The notes under the pieces are model-generated. The model saw nothing but the letters and a program-made list of their open reading frames with translations, was not told the DNA's origin and searched no databases. The position numbers were made by a program, and so were the translations under genes. A stretch of DNA of 5,325 bases from a bacterium. Lineage in GTDB: Archaea; Thermoproteota; Nitrososphaeria; Nitrososphaerales; CADDZS01. Positions 1 through 5,310 of this stretch are shown piece by piece; the stretch's first letter is position 1, and each line of letters starts with the position of its first letter. The stretch spans positions 1 through 5,325 of the forward strand of contig DAIDAB010000148.1 in NCBI GenBank assembly GCA_027310845.1, read 5' to 3'.

Positions 1-93
1 CCTTCACTCGGACAAGATACGGTAAAAGTGATGAAGAGTCTTGGATACAAACCCTCCCAGATCAAAAGACTCGTCCATGATCGTGTAATCTAA
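1..93 (+). CDS. CaiB/BaiF family CoA-transferase, C-terminal end (partial)
   Basis: Frame 1 is open from the first base to a TAA at 91-93 and encodes 30 residues. They begin PSLGQDTVKVMKSLGY and end with RLVHDRVI. This matches the typical C-terminus of family III (CaiB/BaiF, formyl-CoA-transferase-like) CoA-transferases, which read roughly P-x-LGQHT-(x)-VL-x-ELGY, then E-E-I-x-x-L and a terminal GVI. The family moves CoA between organic acids in the cytoplasm. The catalytic Asp and the rest of the protein (usually about 400 residues) lie upstream of the window. The usual His of LGQHT is Asp here. It lies on the same strand as the luciferase-like gene, 61 bp upstream. The family call rests only on this short tail, and the substrate cannot be inferred. 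Confidence 0.72.
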   Translation, partial: PSLGQDTVKVMKSLGYKPSQIKRLVHDRVI

Positions 94-121
94 TTTGTCT
101 ACTTCAAAAGGCTAGCAACAG

Positions 122-130
122 GCTTATAGA
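122..130 (+). promoter_or_regulatory. TATA-like box before the luciferase-like gene
   Basis: The sequence GCTTATAGA is centred near 126, about 28 nt before the TTG start at 155. In archaea the TATA box sits about 25-30 nt before the transcription start, so the transcript would begin at or very near the start codon (leaderless). No Shine-Dalgarno-like purine run complementary to the 16S rRNA tail is present between the box and the start, which fits this. The gap from 94 to 154 is otherwise A/T-rich and non-coding. The call rests on spacing and base composition only. Confidence 0.35.
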
Positions 131-154
131 GAATCAGAAAGAAAAAATGCCACC

Positions 155-1144
155 TTGATTTACGACGTAGAGTTCAATTCCGCCGGCCAGGTTCCAACAT
201 CCGGCATACTCGCAGGCGCAAAGATCGCTGAGGAAAAGGGCTTTGGCACAGTCTGGAAGGGGGAGTCAAACAGTAGAGATCCGACGGTGATCCTGCCTGC
301 CATAGCTGCTCTTACCAAAAGGGTCAAGATCGGAACAGCCGTCATTCACATTTTTGCGAGGACAGCTGTTGAAACTGGCATAATGTCTGCTACACTCGAT
401 GAACTCTCTGGTGGAAGGTTCCTCCTCGGCCTGGGCGTCGCGAACGAAACACTGGCAGGATGGCATGGCCTCCAGACTGGACATCCCCTCAAGAGAGCAG
501 AGGAGTACATCGCAATTGTGCGTAAGGTCTTTGCAGCAGAGAGACTGAGCGTTCAGGGAACATATTACTCGTCCAACAATTTCAAGTTGGAATTCAAACC
601 GTCAAGCTCCCACCTGCCAATTATTCTGGCATGTTTAGGTCCAAAGATGGCTCAACTTGCCGGGAGGATATGCGATGGCGCAATCATCAATATGGCAGAT
701 CCTGGAAGGATCAACTTCGTCGCCGAGAATCTAGCGGAAGGCGCTAAAGTGGCAGGAAGAGATCCAAAGGAACTCGAAATTGTAGCCAAAGTCCGCGTCT
801 CGCTCAACGAGGATATTGAGAAAGCAAAGGACGCTCTCAAAAAAGTAGTCACTTTCTACTCACTTGCAGCTCACTATAGAGACATGTTGGCGCAAATGGG
901 ATTGGAGAAAGAGGTGAAGACGATTCAAGAAACCTATCGTCAGTCGGGCTTCAAGGCCGCCTCTAAGACAATCACAGATGAGATGCTGACTAGGATACCT
1001 GTTGTTCCTGCAACTAACATCAGAGACTTGAAACAGGGATTGAAGAAATACGATTCAAGCGGTGCTACTCGAATCATAGTAGCTTACGTCCCGTCAACCG
1101 AGAAAGGCACTGAGGAAACTCTAGACTTCATCGGCTCATGGTAG
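155..1144 (+). CDS. Luciferase-like (LLM class) F420/flavin-dependent oxidoreductase
   Basis: This 329-residue protein has the single TIM-barrel fold of the bacterial-luciferase/Mer superfamily (usual length 320-350). Visible landmarks are strand 1 VEFNSAG (5-11), the AEEKGFGTVW segment (25-34), GTAVIHIFAR (60-69), the family signature LDELSGGRFLLGLGVA (81-96), the P-L-K-R-AEEYI helix (111-119), and LPIILACLGPKMAQLAGR followed by DGAI (154-177). Relatives reduce or oxidise small molecules with F420 or FMN. In archaea F420 is more usual, as in methylene-tetrahydromethanopterin reductase, but no substrate can be assigned. The start is TTG. The frame is closed by a TAG at 113-115, and no ATG or GTG lies between that stop and 155. 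The protein begins directly at strand 1, as expected. An ATG at 147 is out of frame and meets TGA after three codons. The gene may be cotranscribed with the CoA-transferase or have its own promoter. It converges on the acyl-CoA dehydrogenase gene. Confidence 0.88.
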   Translation: MIYDVEFNSAGQVPTSGILAGAKIAEEKGFGTVWKGESNSRDPTVILPAIAALTKRVKIGTAVIHIFARTAVETGIMSATLDELSGGRFLLGLGVANETLAGWHGLQTGHPLKRAEEYIAIVRKVFAAERLSVQGTYYSSNNFKLEFKPSSSHLPIILACLGPKMAQLAGRICDGAIINMADPGRINFVAENLAEGAKVAGRDPKELEIVAKVRVSLNEDIEKAKDALKKVVTFYSLAAHYRDMLAQMGLEKEVKTIQETYRQSGFKAASKTITDEMLTRIPVVPATNIRDLKQGLKKYDSSGATRIIVAYVPSTEKGTEETLDFIGSW

Positions 1145-1153
1145 ATTGAGCTA

Positions 1154-1175
1154 GCCAAGTTTCCCGGTTTTTGGC
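1154..1175. terminator. Possible bidirectional hairpin in the convergent gap
   Basis: GCCAA (1154-1158) pairs with TTGGC (1171-1175) around a 12-nt loop containing TTTCCCGG. It lies 10 nt after the stop of the luciferase-like gene and 34 nt beyond the stop of the opposing acyl-CoA dehydrogenase gene. The only T-run on the plus strand overlaps the 3' arm. Stem and loop are weak, so it is a modest candidate for ending transcription from either side of this 64-bp convergent gap. Confidence 0.25.
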
Positions 1176-1208
1176 AAAGTATGTACTTGATATCTTGTTC
1201 CAGTAATT

Positions 1209-2372
1209 TTAGAATGAACGCGGCATGCCGAGTACATGCGTCCCGATGTAACTGAGAACTAGGTTGTTTGTTACTGGCGCAACAAGATACAATCTAGATT
1301 CTCTGAATTTTCTTTCAATGTCAGTGCTAGTGGCTAATCCATTTCCTCCATACGTGGTCATGGCCACATCTGCGGCTCTTGATAGAGCCTCGGATGCTAA
1401 GAGTTTTGCAGAGTTTGCCTCCTCACCACAATCCTTCTTCTGATCAAACTTCACCGCTGCCTTATACCTCATGAGGTCAGCAGCCTTCACCTTTAGATAG
1501 GCGTCGGCGATTGGGAACTGCACGCCTTGGTTTTCGCCAATCTTGCGGTCGAAAACCACCCTCTGATTCGCATACGCTACAGATTTTTCGATGAACCAGT
1601 AAGAGTCGCCGATGCACTCCGATGAAACAAGAATCCTCTCTGCGTTCATTCCATCCAAGATGTGATAGAAACCCCTTCCTTCCTCGCCTACGACGTTCTC
1701 TGCGGGGACAACGAGATCTTGAATGACGAGTTCATTTGTCTCGTGGTTTATCATGGTCTCTATCGGGTTAGCTTGGATAGTCTTTCCGATGTTGTTCCTT
1801 AGGTCCACGAGGAACAGTGTCAAGCCCATTGTCTTTTTCTCGGCTTTCTCGTATGGGGTAGTACGCGCGAGTAGAAGCATCATATCGGAATGTTGAACCC
1901 TTGAAATGAAGACTTTCTTTCCGTTTATCACGTATGAGTCGCCCTCACGACGTGCGAAGGTCTTGATTTTTGTCGTATCAGAGCCTGCTTCTTGTTCGGT
2001 CACTCCGAAAGACTGCAAGCGAATCTCGCCCTTGGCAATCTTGGGGAGGTATTTTTCCTTCTGTTCCTCCGACCCGTGACGAAGAATCGCCCCCATCGTG
2101 TACATCTGGGCGTGACAAGGAGTTGCGGCTCCACCTGAATGATTAATTTCTTCAAGGATTATGCCTGCTTCGAGCATTCCTAGGCCGGCTCCTCCATACT
2201 TTTCGGGAATTAGAGCAGCTAACCAGCCTGCTTTGGTTAGTTCGTTGACAAATTCCTCTGCATACTGTTTCTTCTGATCCTTTTCACGCCAATATGATGC
2301 GGGAAACTTTTGGCAAAGATCTCTAACCTGCTTTCTGATAACTTCTTGAATCTCATTAAATTCGAAATCCAT
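1209..2372 (-). CDS. Acyl-CoA dehydrogenase family protein
   Basis: A soluble FAD enzyme that oxidises an acyl-CoA to the 2,3-enoyl-CoA and passes electrons to an electron-transfer flavoprotein. The length (387-389 residues) is normal for a three-domain ACAD. Numbering from an upstream in-frame GTG at 2378, the helical N-domain has IPEKYGGAGLGMLE (57-70). The FAD/substrate loop is FGVTEQEAGSD (124-134) and the beta-domain has YVINGKKVFIS (149-159). The C-domain has MNAERILV (244-251), R273 in QRVVFDRKIG, NQGVQFPIAD (283-292) and GGNG (344-347). The usual base of short- and medium-chain enzymes, in the loop after GGxGY, is Ser351 here. Glu247 in NAER matches the isovaleryl-CoA/long-chain enzyme position and is the likely base. 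ATG at 2372 (MDFEF) is preferred because relatives start this way; neither it nor the GTG has a well-spaced Shine-Dalgarno site. The gene is last in the minus-strand series but separated by 244 bp, so it may be transcribed alone. Chain length is unknown. Confidence 0.9.
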   Translation of the reverse strand: MDFEFNEIQEVIRKQVRDLCQKFPASYWREKDQKKQYAEEFVNELTKAGWLAALIPEKYGGAGLGMLEAGIILEEINHSGGAATPCHAQMYTMGAILRHGSEEQKEKYLPKIAKGEIRLQSFGVTEQEAGSDTTKIKTFARREGDSYVINGKKVFISRVQHSDMMLLLARTTPYEKAEKKTMGLTLFLVDLRNNIGKTIQANPIETMINHETNELVIQDLVVPAENVVGEEGRGFYHILDGMNAERILVSSECIGDSYWFIEKSVAYANQRVVFDRKIGENQGVQFPIADAYLKVKAADLMRYKAAVKFDQKKDCGEEANSAKLLASEALSRAADVAMTTYGGNGLATSTDIERKFRESRLYLVAPVTNNLVLSYIGTHVLGMPRSF

Positions 2373-2446
2373 TTTCACTCTAAGTCCGGATTGAAGTAAT
2401 GCGGGCTATGCACCAGTCCAACCGCTAGTCTCACGGTTTCTCTGCC

Positions 2447-2455
2447 ATTATTTGT
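2447..2455 (-). promoter_or_regulatory. Possible TATA-like element for the acyl-CoA dehydrogenase gene
   Basis: On the minus strand this reads ACAAATAAT, the most A/T-rich and TATA-like stretch between the cyclodeaminase-family and acyl-CoA dehydrogenase genes. It is about 78 nt before the ATG, so a start of transcription near 2424 would give a leader of about 50 nt. A palindrome (2463-2475) lies immediately upstream of it, where a regulator of this promoter would be expected. No consensus match is strong, and the call is tentative. Confidence 0.22.
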
Positions 2456-2462
2456 GTTTCCC

Positions 2463-2475
2463 TAACACGTTGTTA
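2463..2475. promoter_or_regulatory. 13-bp palindrome TAACA-CGT-TGTTA, possible operator
   Basis: A perfect 5-3-5 inverted repeat, TAACA and TGTTA around CGT. It lies in the non-coding gap about 90-100 bp before the acyl-CoA dehydrogenase start and 8 bp from the TATA-like stretch at 2447-2455. The size and symmetry fit a site for a dimeric regulator. No regulator gene is present in the window, and a 10-bp match can arise by chance. Confidence 0.25.
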
Positions 2476-2476
2476 T

Positions 2477-2506
2477 GGAGGTTTCTTCAATTAGAAATCT
2501 TCCTCC
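2477..2506. repeat. Bulged inverted repeat in the 244-bp gap
   Basis: GGAGG (2477-2481) pairs with CCTCC (2502-2506), and TTTCT (2482-2486) pairs with AGAAA (2493-2497). The loop is the 6 nt TCAATT, and TCTT (2498-2501) is bulged on the 3' side. This gives ten pairs with one bulge, one base from the palindrome at 2463-2475. It lies about 117 nt after the cyclodeaminase-family stop and about 105 nt before the acyl-CoA dehydrogenase start. It could be a transcript hairpin or part of an operator region. Confidence 0.35.
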
Positions 2507-2582
2507 ACTGAATCCCCGGCAGTTGATATGAGATCACCACATGAAAGAGATGCATTCATCTCGAGAGTCTACCAGGGGATGG

Positions 2583-2593
2583 GTATCAGATAC
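2583..2593. repeat. Short palindrome GTATC-A-GATAC
   Basis: A perfect 5-1-5 inverted repeat 30 bp beyond the cyclodeaminase-family stop. The one-base spacer prevents a stable hairpin, so if it matters it would act as a DNA-binding site. It may equally be chance. Confidence 0.15.
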
Positions 2594-2606
2594 TTTTGAC
2601 TCGCTG

Positions 2607-2630
2607 ATCCATAGCAAATATGCTACGGAT
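2607..2630 (-). terminator. Strong stem-loop spanning the stop of the cyclodeaminase-family gene
   Basis: On the minus-strand transcript ATCCGTAGCA pairs with TGCTATGGAT around a TATT tetraloop. This is a 10-bp stem in which the only non-Watson-Crick pair is a G-U wobble. The TAG stop (2625-2623) lies at the loop side of the first arm. On the plus strand the same position is an A-C mismatch, so the structure is better in the transcript of the gene it ends. No U-run follows, so it is not a classic intrinsic terminator. It may instead mark an RNA 3' end or protect the message. Confidence 0.4.
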
Positions 2631-3717
2631 GCGAAGTCTGGCTAAACTGTGTGCTCGGGATTTCCTTGCCCATGTTATTCTTTACAGCAAGTTCGTATAC
2701 ACGCTTGCCAACTGCTGCAAATTCAATTCCTAGGCCCCAGTTCTTATTCATCATCGTAATCTGGTCTTCAGATGTTCGACCAGGCGCCTTGCCAACCAGC
2801 AGATCTGAAAGCATGTACGTCTTTGATTTGAAACGTTTGAACATTCTTTCTTCCAAGAGCACTTCACTATTGACATCGCTTTCATGTTGGGACTTTTCCC
2901 AAGTTTCAGATGCATAGTGCGAGAACCCGTTGTTTCCCGGAGGGGCGGAGAAGTAGAGCAGGTCAGCTTTTCTCCAAGAGGCCTCATCGAACTCAAATCT
3001 CCTAACCGATGTCAAATGCATCCCTTTCTCGACTAGACCGTGACCTATGACGGGCGTGTGCGAGTTTGTCGCTGCAGCTACAATATCGCAGTCTTTGACA
3101 GCCTCTTTGGCACTCTCAGTTGGAATAACGTCGATGCCGAGCCTTCTTGAAGTCGTAGTAGCAAATTCCTCTCTATGAGTGCGGTTCGTGCTGAAAACAG
3201 ATATCTTGGTTAGTCGTCGTGCTTCCGCGAGTGCTAAAGCCGCTGCTCCTGCCTGCCAGCCTGTGCCGATTAGCGCTGCCTTCTTGGAATTTTTCCGAGC
3301 AAGTTTACGCACTCCCACTCCGGTTGTGCCGGCAACTCTCATTCTCTGAATTTGCCCATCATTCATTATTGCGAGCAGCTCAAGATTCTTGGTGCTGTAG
3401 AGAAGAGTGAGTCCGACATAACGGCCGCCAGGAGCCGCAGGTATCTTGACACGTCTACGATTTCCATCAATAATTGGGTGGCTCACAAGATCGCAATTGA
3501 CTCTTTGAGCCATGACTTTTAGTCTTTCAGAGCCTCCCTCCATTGTCTTGAACGAGAAATAAGCATCACTTCGTGAAGTCATAAGAAAGCTATCTCTTCG
3601 AGGGGCATTGAAAGTCATGCCACGCCCCATGTCGGTGTAGACAGCCTCAAGCTCCTTCATGCAATCCGACATTGATAGAAGCTGGGTAACATCGTCGTCA
3701 GTAAGTAAGAGGGTCAT
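2623..3717 (-). CDS. Ornithine cyclodeaminase/mu-crystallin family protein
   Basis: A 364-residue NAD(P)-dependent protein of a family that includes ornithine cyclodeaminase, archaeal alanine dehydrogenase and ketimine reductases. The first domain carries R40/R41 and K67 (RLKVMAQRV), the usual substrate-carboxylate contacts. Next come YVGLTLLYSTKNLELLAIMNDG (split by position: YVGLTLLYS 100-108, LLAIMNDG 114-121) and R127, the counterpart of the RTAA arginine. The Rossmann motif is ALIGTGWQA (148-156). Near the C-terminus are LSDLLVGKAPGRTSEDQIT (303-321) and GLGIEFAAVGKRVYELA (328-344). The stretch after the Rossmann core, normally with a G-A/G-D-x-P loop carrying the catalytic Asp of ornithine cyclodeaminase, reads HLTSVRRFEFDEA (234-246) and appears to lack that Asp, so true ornithine cyclisation is doubtful. 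The start is ATG without a clear Shine-Dalgarno site, 38 bp after the MaoC stop; cotranscription is likely. Substrate unknown. Confidence 0.87.
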   Translation of the reverse strand: MTLLLTDDDVTQLLSMSDCMKELEAVYTDMGRGMTFNAPRRDSFLMTSRSDAYFSFKTMEGGSERLKVMAQRVNCDLVSHPIIDGNRRRVKIPAAPGGRYVGLTLLYSTKNLELLAIMNDGQIQRMRVAGTTGVGVRKLARKNSKKAALIGTGWQAGAAALALAEARRLTKISVFSTNRTHREEFATTTSRRLGIDVIPTESAKEAVKDCDIVAAATNSHTPVIGHGLVEKGMHLTSVRRFEFDEASWRKADLLYFSAPPGNNGFSHYASETWEKSQHESDVNSEVLLEERMFKRFKSKTYMLSDLLVGKAPGRTSEDQITMMNKNWGLGIEFAAVGKRVYELAVKNNMGKEIPSTQFSQTSHP

Positions 3718-3755
3718 TTCTTGTGTTCAGCTCGCGAAGAGAATTGTTGCCGAGA

Positions 3756-4268
3756 TTAGCCTTTCCAGGATTTCTCGCTCTTTCTAACTAAGAATGTCCT
3801 TTCAAATTCGATTACGATTGTATTGTCTTGTTTGTACCCAGTTGTCTTGATTGTTATAATCCCTGTTTCAGGATGAGATTTTGAATCTCTTGTTGCCATG
3901 ACTTCGGACTTTGCATATAGTGTATCTCCAGCGAACACAGGATTGGTGAGCTTCATGTTGTTCAATCCAAGCATTACGCCATGCTTGCTTGTGTCTTCGA
4001 CACTCAATCCTGCGACTATAGAAAAAGTCAGAGCCGCGTTCACCACGAGTCGTCCATTGAATGGCGGACCGGGAAAGAACTTCTCCGCGTAATCCTTGTT
4101 GAAGTGGATGGGATTCGTGTTGCATGTGAGAAGTGTGAACCAGATGTTGTCATTGTCTGTGAGAGTTCTACCGAGGCTGTGCTTGAAAACTTGACCAACT
4201 TTGAAATCCTCAAAGTATCTTCCTTCAGTGGAACGCCCCGAACTCAAATCACGTGTCTCTTCCGGCAT
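3756..4268 (-). CDS. MaoC-type hydratase/dehydratase (hot-dog fold)
   Basis: A 170-residue single hot-dog protein of the MaoC/(R)-specific enoyl-CoA hydratase group, which adds or removes water on CoA thioesters. Visible landmarks are YFEDFKVGQVFKHSLGRTLT (18-37), the hydratase-2 region LLTCNTNPIHFNKDYA (46-61), PFNGRLVVNAALTFSIVAGL (69-88), and NPVFAGDTLYAKSEV (109-123). His55 is the conserved catalytic His. The catalytic Asp of the canonical D-x-N-P-x-H motif is Asn50. This is typical of the subgroup with LTMNTxPxHxD, which includes mesaconyl-CoA hydratase relatives, so it need not mean loss of function. The start is ATG, with GGTGAG (4280-4275) six nucleotides upstream as a good Shine-Dalgarno match. 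The gene lies 52 bp after the amidohydrolase and 38 bp before the cyclodeaminase-family gene, so an operon is likely. The exact CoA substrate is unknown. Confidence 0.87.
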   Translation of the reverse strand: MPEETRDLSSGRSTEGRYFEDFKVGQVFKHSLGRTLTDNDNIWFTLLTCNTNPIHFNKDYAEKFFPGPPFNGRLVVNAALTFSIVAGLSVEDTSKHGVMLGLNNMKLTNPVFAGDTLYAKSEVMATRDSKSHPETGIITIKTTGYKQDNTIVIEFERTFLVRKSEKSWKG

Positions 4269-4274
4269 TACCTT

Positions 4275-4280
4275 CTCACC
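4275..4280 (-). promoter_or_regulatory. Ribosome binding site of the MaoC gene
   Basis: GGTGAG on the minus strand, six nucleotides before the ATG at 4268, matches the GGTGA part of the sequence complementary to the 16S rRNA tail. It is the clearest Shine-Dalgarno site in the window and supports this start. It suits translation from a message that begins further upstream. Confidence 0.5.
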
Positions 4281-4292
4281 AGAAATACAACC

Positions 4293-4304
4293 TTTATTTT
4301 TTTA
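4293..4304 (-). promoter_or_regulatory. A/T-only TATA-like element before the MaoC gene
   Basis: The minus strand reads TAAAAAAATAAA here, between the amidohydrolase stop (4321) and the MaoC start (4268). Its centre is about 30 nt before the ATG, the spacing of an archaeal TATA box to a near-leaderless start. That conflicts with the good Shine-Dalgarno site at 4275-4280, which a start near 4272 would remove. Either transcription begins slightly upstream, using the TATGCTA stretch at 4310-4304, or the A-run is not a promoter and the gene is read from the amidohydrolase message. Confidence 0.33.
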
Positions 4305-4320
4305 GCATACGATCTAGTGT

Positions 4321-5310
4321 CTAGCTCAAGTAGAGGAGCCGTGCCGGATTCCTCTTGATCATGATGTCAATTTCCTCATTTGTGATTCCAAACGCAAGCA
4401 ATGCCCTGATAAAGACTCGCATTCCGTAGATCGTTTCCAAGTGAAGCACTTGTCCGAAATCGCTCGCTATGATGCATCTTTCCGCCCCGATGGTCTTGAT
4501 CGTGTTCACAGTCTCAAAGGGATCGGCCACGGGCTGATAAATGCTCGGTATCATTGGCTGGCAGAATGTACCCACATAGGCTCCCTTGTCTGCAAGTGCT
4601 ATCATCTCCTCAATAGTAAGCTTGTTGAGTTCGAGCAGAGGATGATCCAGAACCACTCTTGCTCCAACTTCCTTTGCTTTTTCCACAAGCGGGAGAAGCT
4701 CGTAAAAGTCAGTGTGCCCTAGTCCGACTCCTATCTTTGCATCTGCCGCTATGCCAAGGACTTCCGCTACTTCAGGCAAAACCTCTTGCTTTGAGTTGAC
4801 AAGATGTATTCCATGGGATGCATCATGCCCCATGTTCATGAGGCATCGAGCCGAGTTAAAAGTAGGGAAGAAAATCTTTTTCATGTTTGGATATTTTATC
4901 GCTTGTCTTACAAAGTCCACCCTCACTCCGAAGTTAAGTCCCATTCCGCCGTATACCTCAACTCCATTTGGCAGGCCCCCTTCCGAAACTAGATGGTTGA
5001 TGTGTTTCTGGACCAAGTATGCACTCCCGGCAGTAAGATTGAAGTGATCCTTGAACAGAATAGCGCGCATTCCTCTTCTGGCTGCCTCTGCGGCTATGTC
5101 TATCATGTCTTGGGATCTTTGGACCCAATCTGGGTACGCGTGAACATGTATGTCCATCGCACCCTTGAGTCTCTCGTCTTCTATCCCTGGGGCTATGTTG
5201 CCAATGTTTGGCATATCTCGTAGAATCTTGTAGAAGAAGTCCCTTGCGTTTAGCTCTTTGACCCTCTTCGATGTTAGAATCCTGCCGACCATTTCATCTG
5301 AATCGCACAA
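4321..5310 (-). CDS. DUF6282-type metal-dependent amidohydrolase, 5' end unresolved
   Basis: A TIM-barrel amidohydrolase-superfamily protein; up to 329 residues lie in the window. Numbering from the TTG at 5310, the metal-binding HxH is in KGAMDIHVHAYPD (H55, H57). FKDHF follows (86-90), then GLGHTDF (H199), VVLDHPLLE (H223), CIIASDFGQ (D284) and the terminal KRNPARLL (319-326). The order HxH, H, H, D is that of the superfamily. The segments GMRAILFKDHF and NPARLL are characteristic of the DUF6282 family, which resembles PHP/TatD-like hydrolases. The reaction is unknown; hydrolysis of an amide, lactone or ester is expected. The start is uncertain: ATG at 5292 (MVGRIL) is the first ATG, TTG at 5310 is possible, and the frame stays open to the window edge, so the gene may begin outside. 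Neither start has a clear Shine-Dalgarno site. It is the first visible gene of the minus-strand operon. Confidence 0.82.
   Translation of the reverse strand: MCDSDEMVGRILTSKRVKELNARDFFYKILRDMPNIGNIAPGIEDERLKGAMDIHVHAYPDWVQRSQDMIDIAAEAARRGMRAILFKDHFNLTAGSAYLVQKHINHLVSEGGLPNGVEVYGGMGLNFGVRVDFVRQAIKYPNMKKIFFPTFNSARCLMNMGHDASHGIHLVNSKQEVLPEVAEVLGIAADAKIGVGLGHTDFYELLPLVEKAKEVGARVVLDHPLLELNKLTIEEMIALADKGAYVGTFCQPMIPSIYQPVADPFETVNTIKTIGAERCIIASDFGQVLHLETIYGMRVFIRALLAFGITNEEIDIMIKRNPARLLYLS

Noticed and set aside
1300..1330. Acyl-CoA dehydrogenase as an inactive enzyme, because the usual catalytic Glu is Ser
   Set aside because: Glu247 occupies the alternative base position known from isovaleryl-CoA and long-chain dehydrogenases, and the FAD-binding motifs are intact.
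2420..2438. Short inverted repeat AACCG/CGGTT with a 9-nt loop
   Set aside because: Only five pairs with a large loop; not distinguishable from chance.
2528..2599. Small plus-strand ORF of 23 codons, ATG to TGA, in the 244-bp gap
   Set aside because: It has no Shine-Dalgarno site, no recognisable homology, and lies in a dyad-rich stretch; an ORF this short is expected by chance.
2379..2622. A tRNA, small structured RNA or gene remnant in the 244-bp gap
   Set aside because: No tRNA-like cloverleaf or T-loop motif was seen, and no frame resembles a decayed neighbour; only short dyads are supported.
3981..4358. A 125-residue open frame on the plus strand across the MaoC gene
   Set aside because: It is antisense to a gene with clear MaoC motifs, and its translation has no family pattern.
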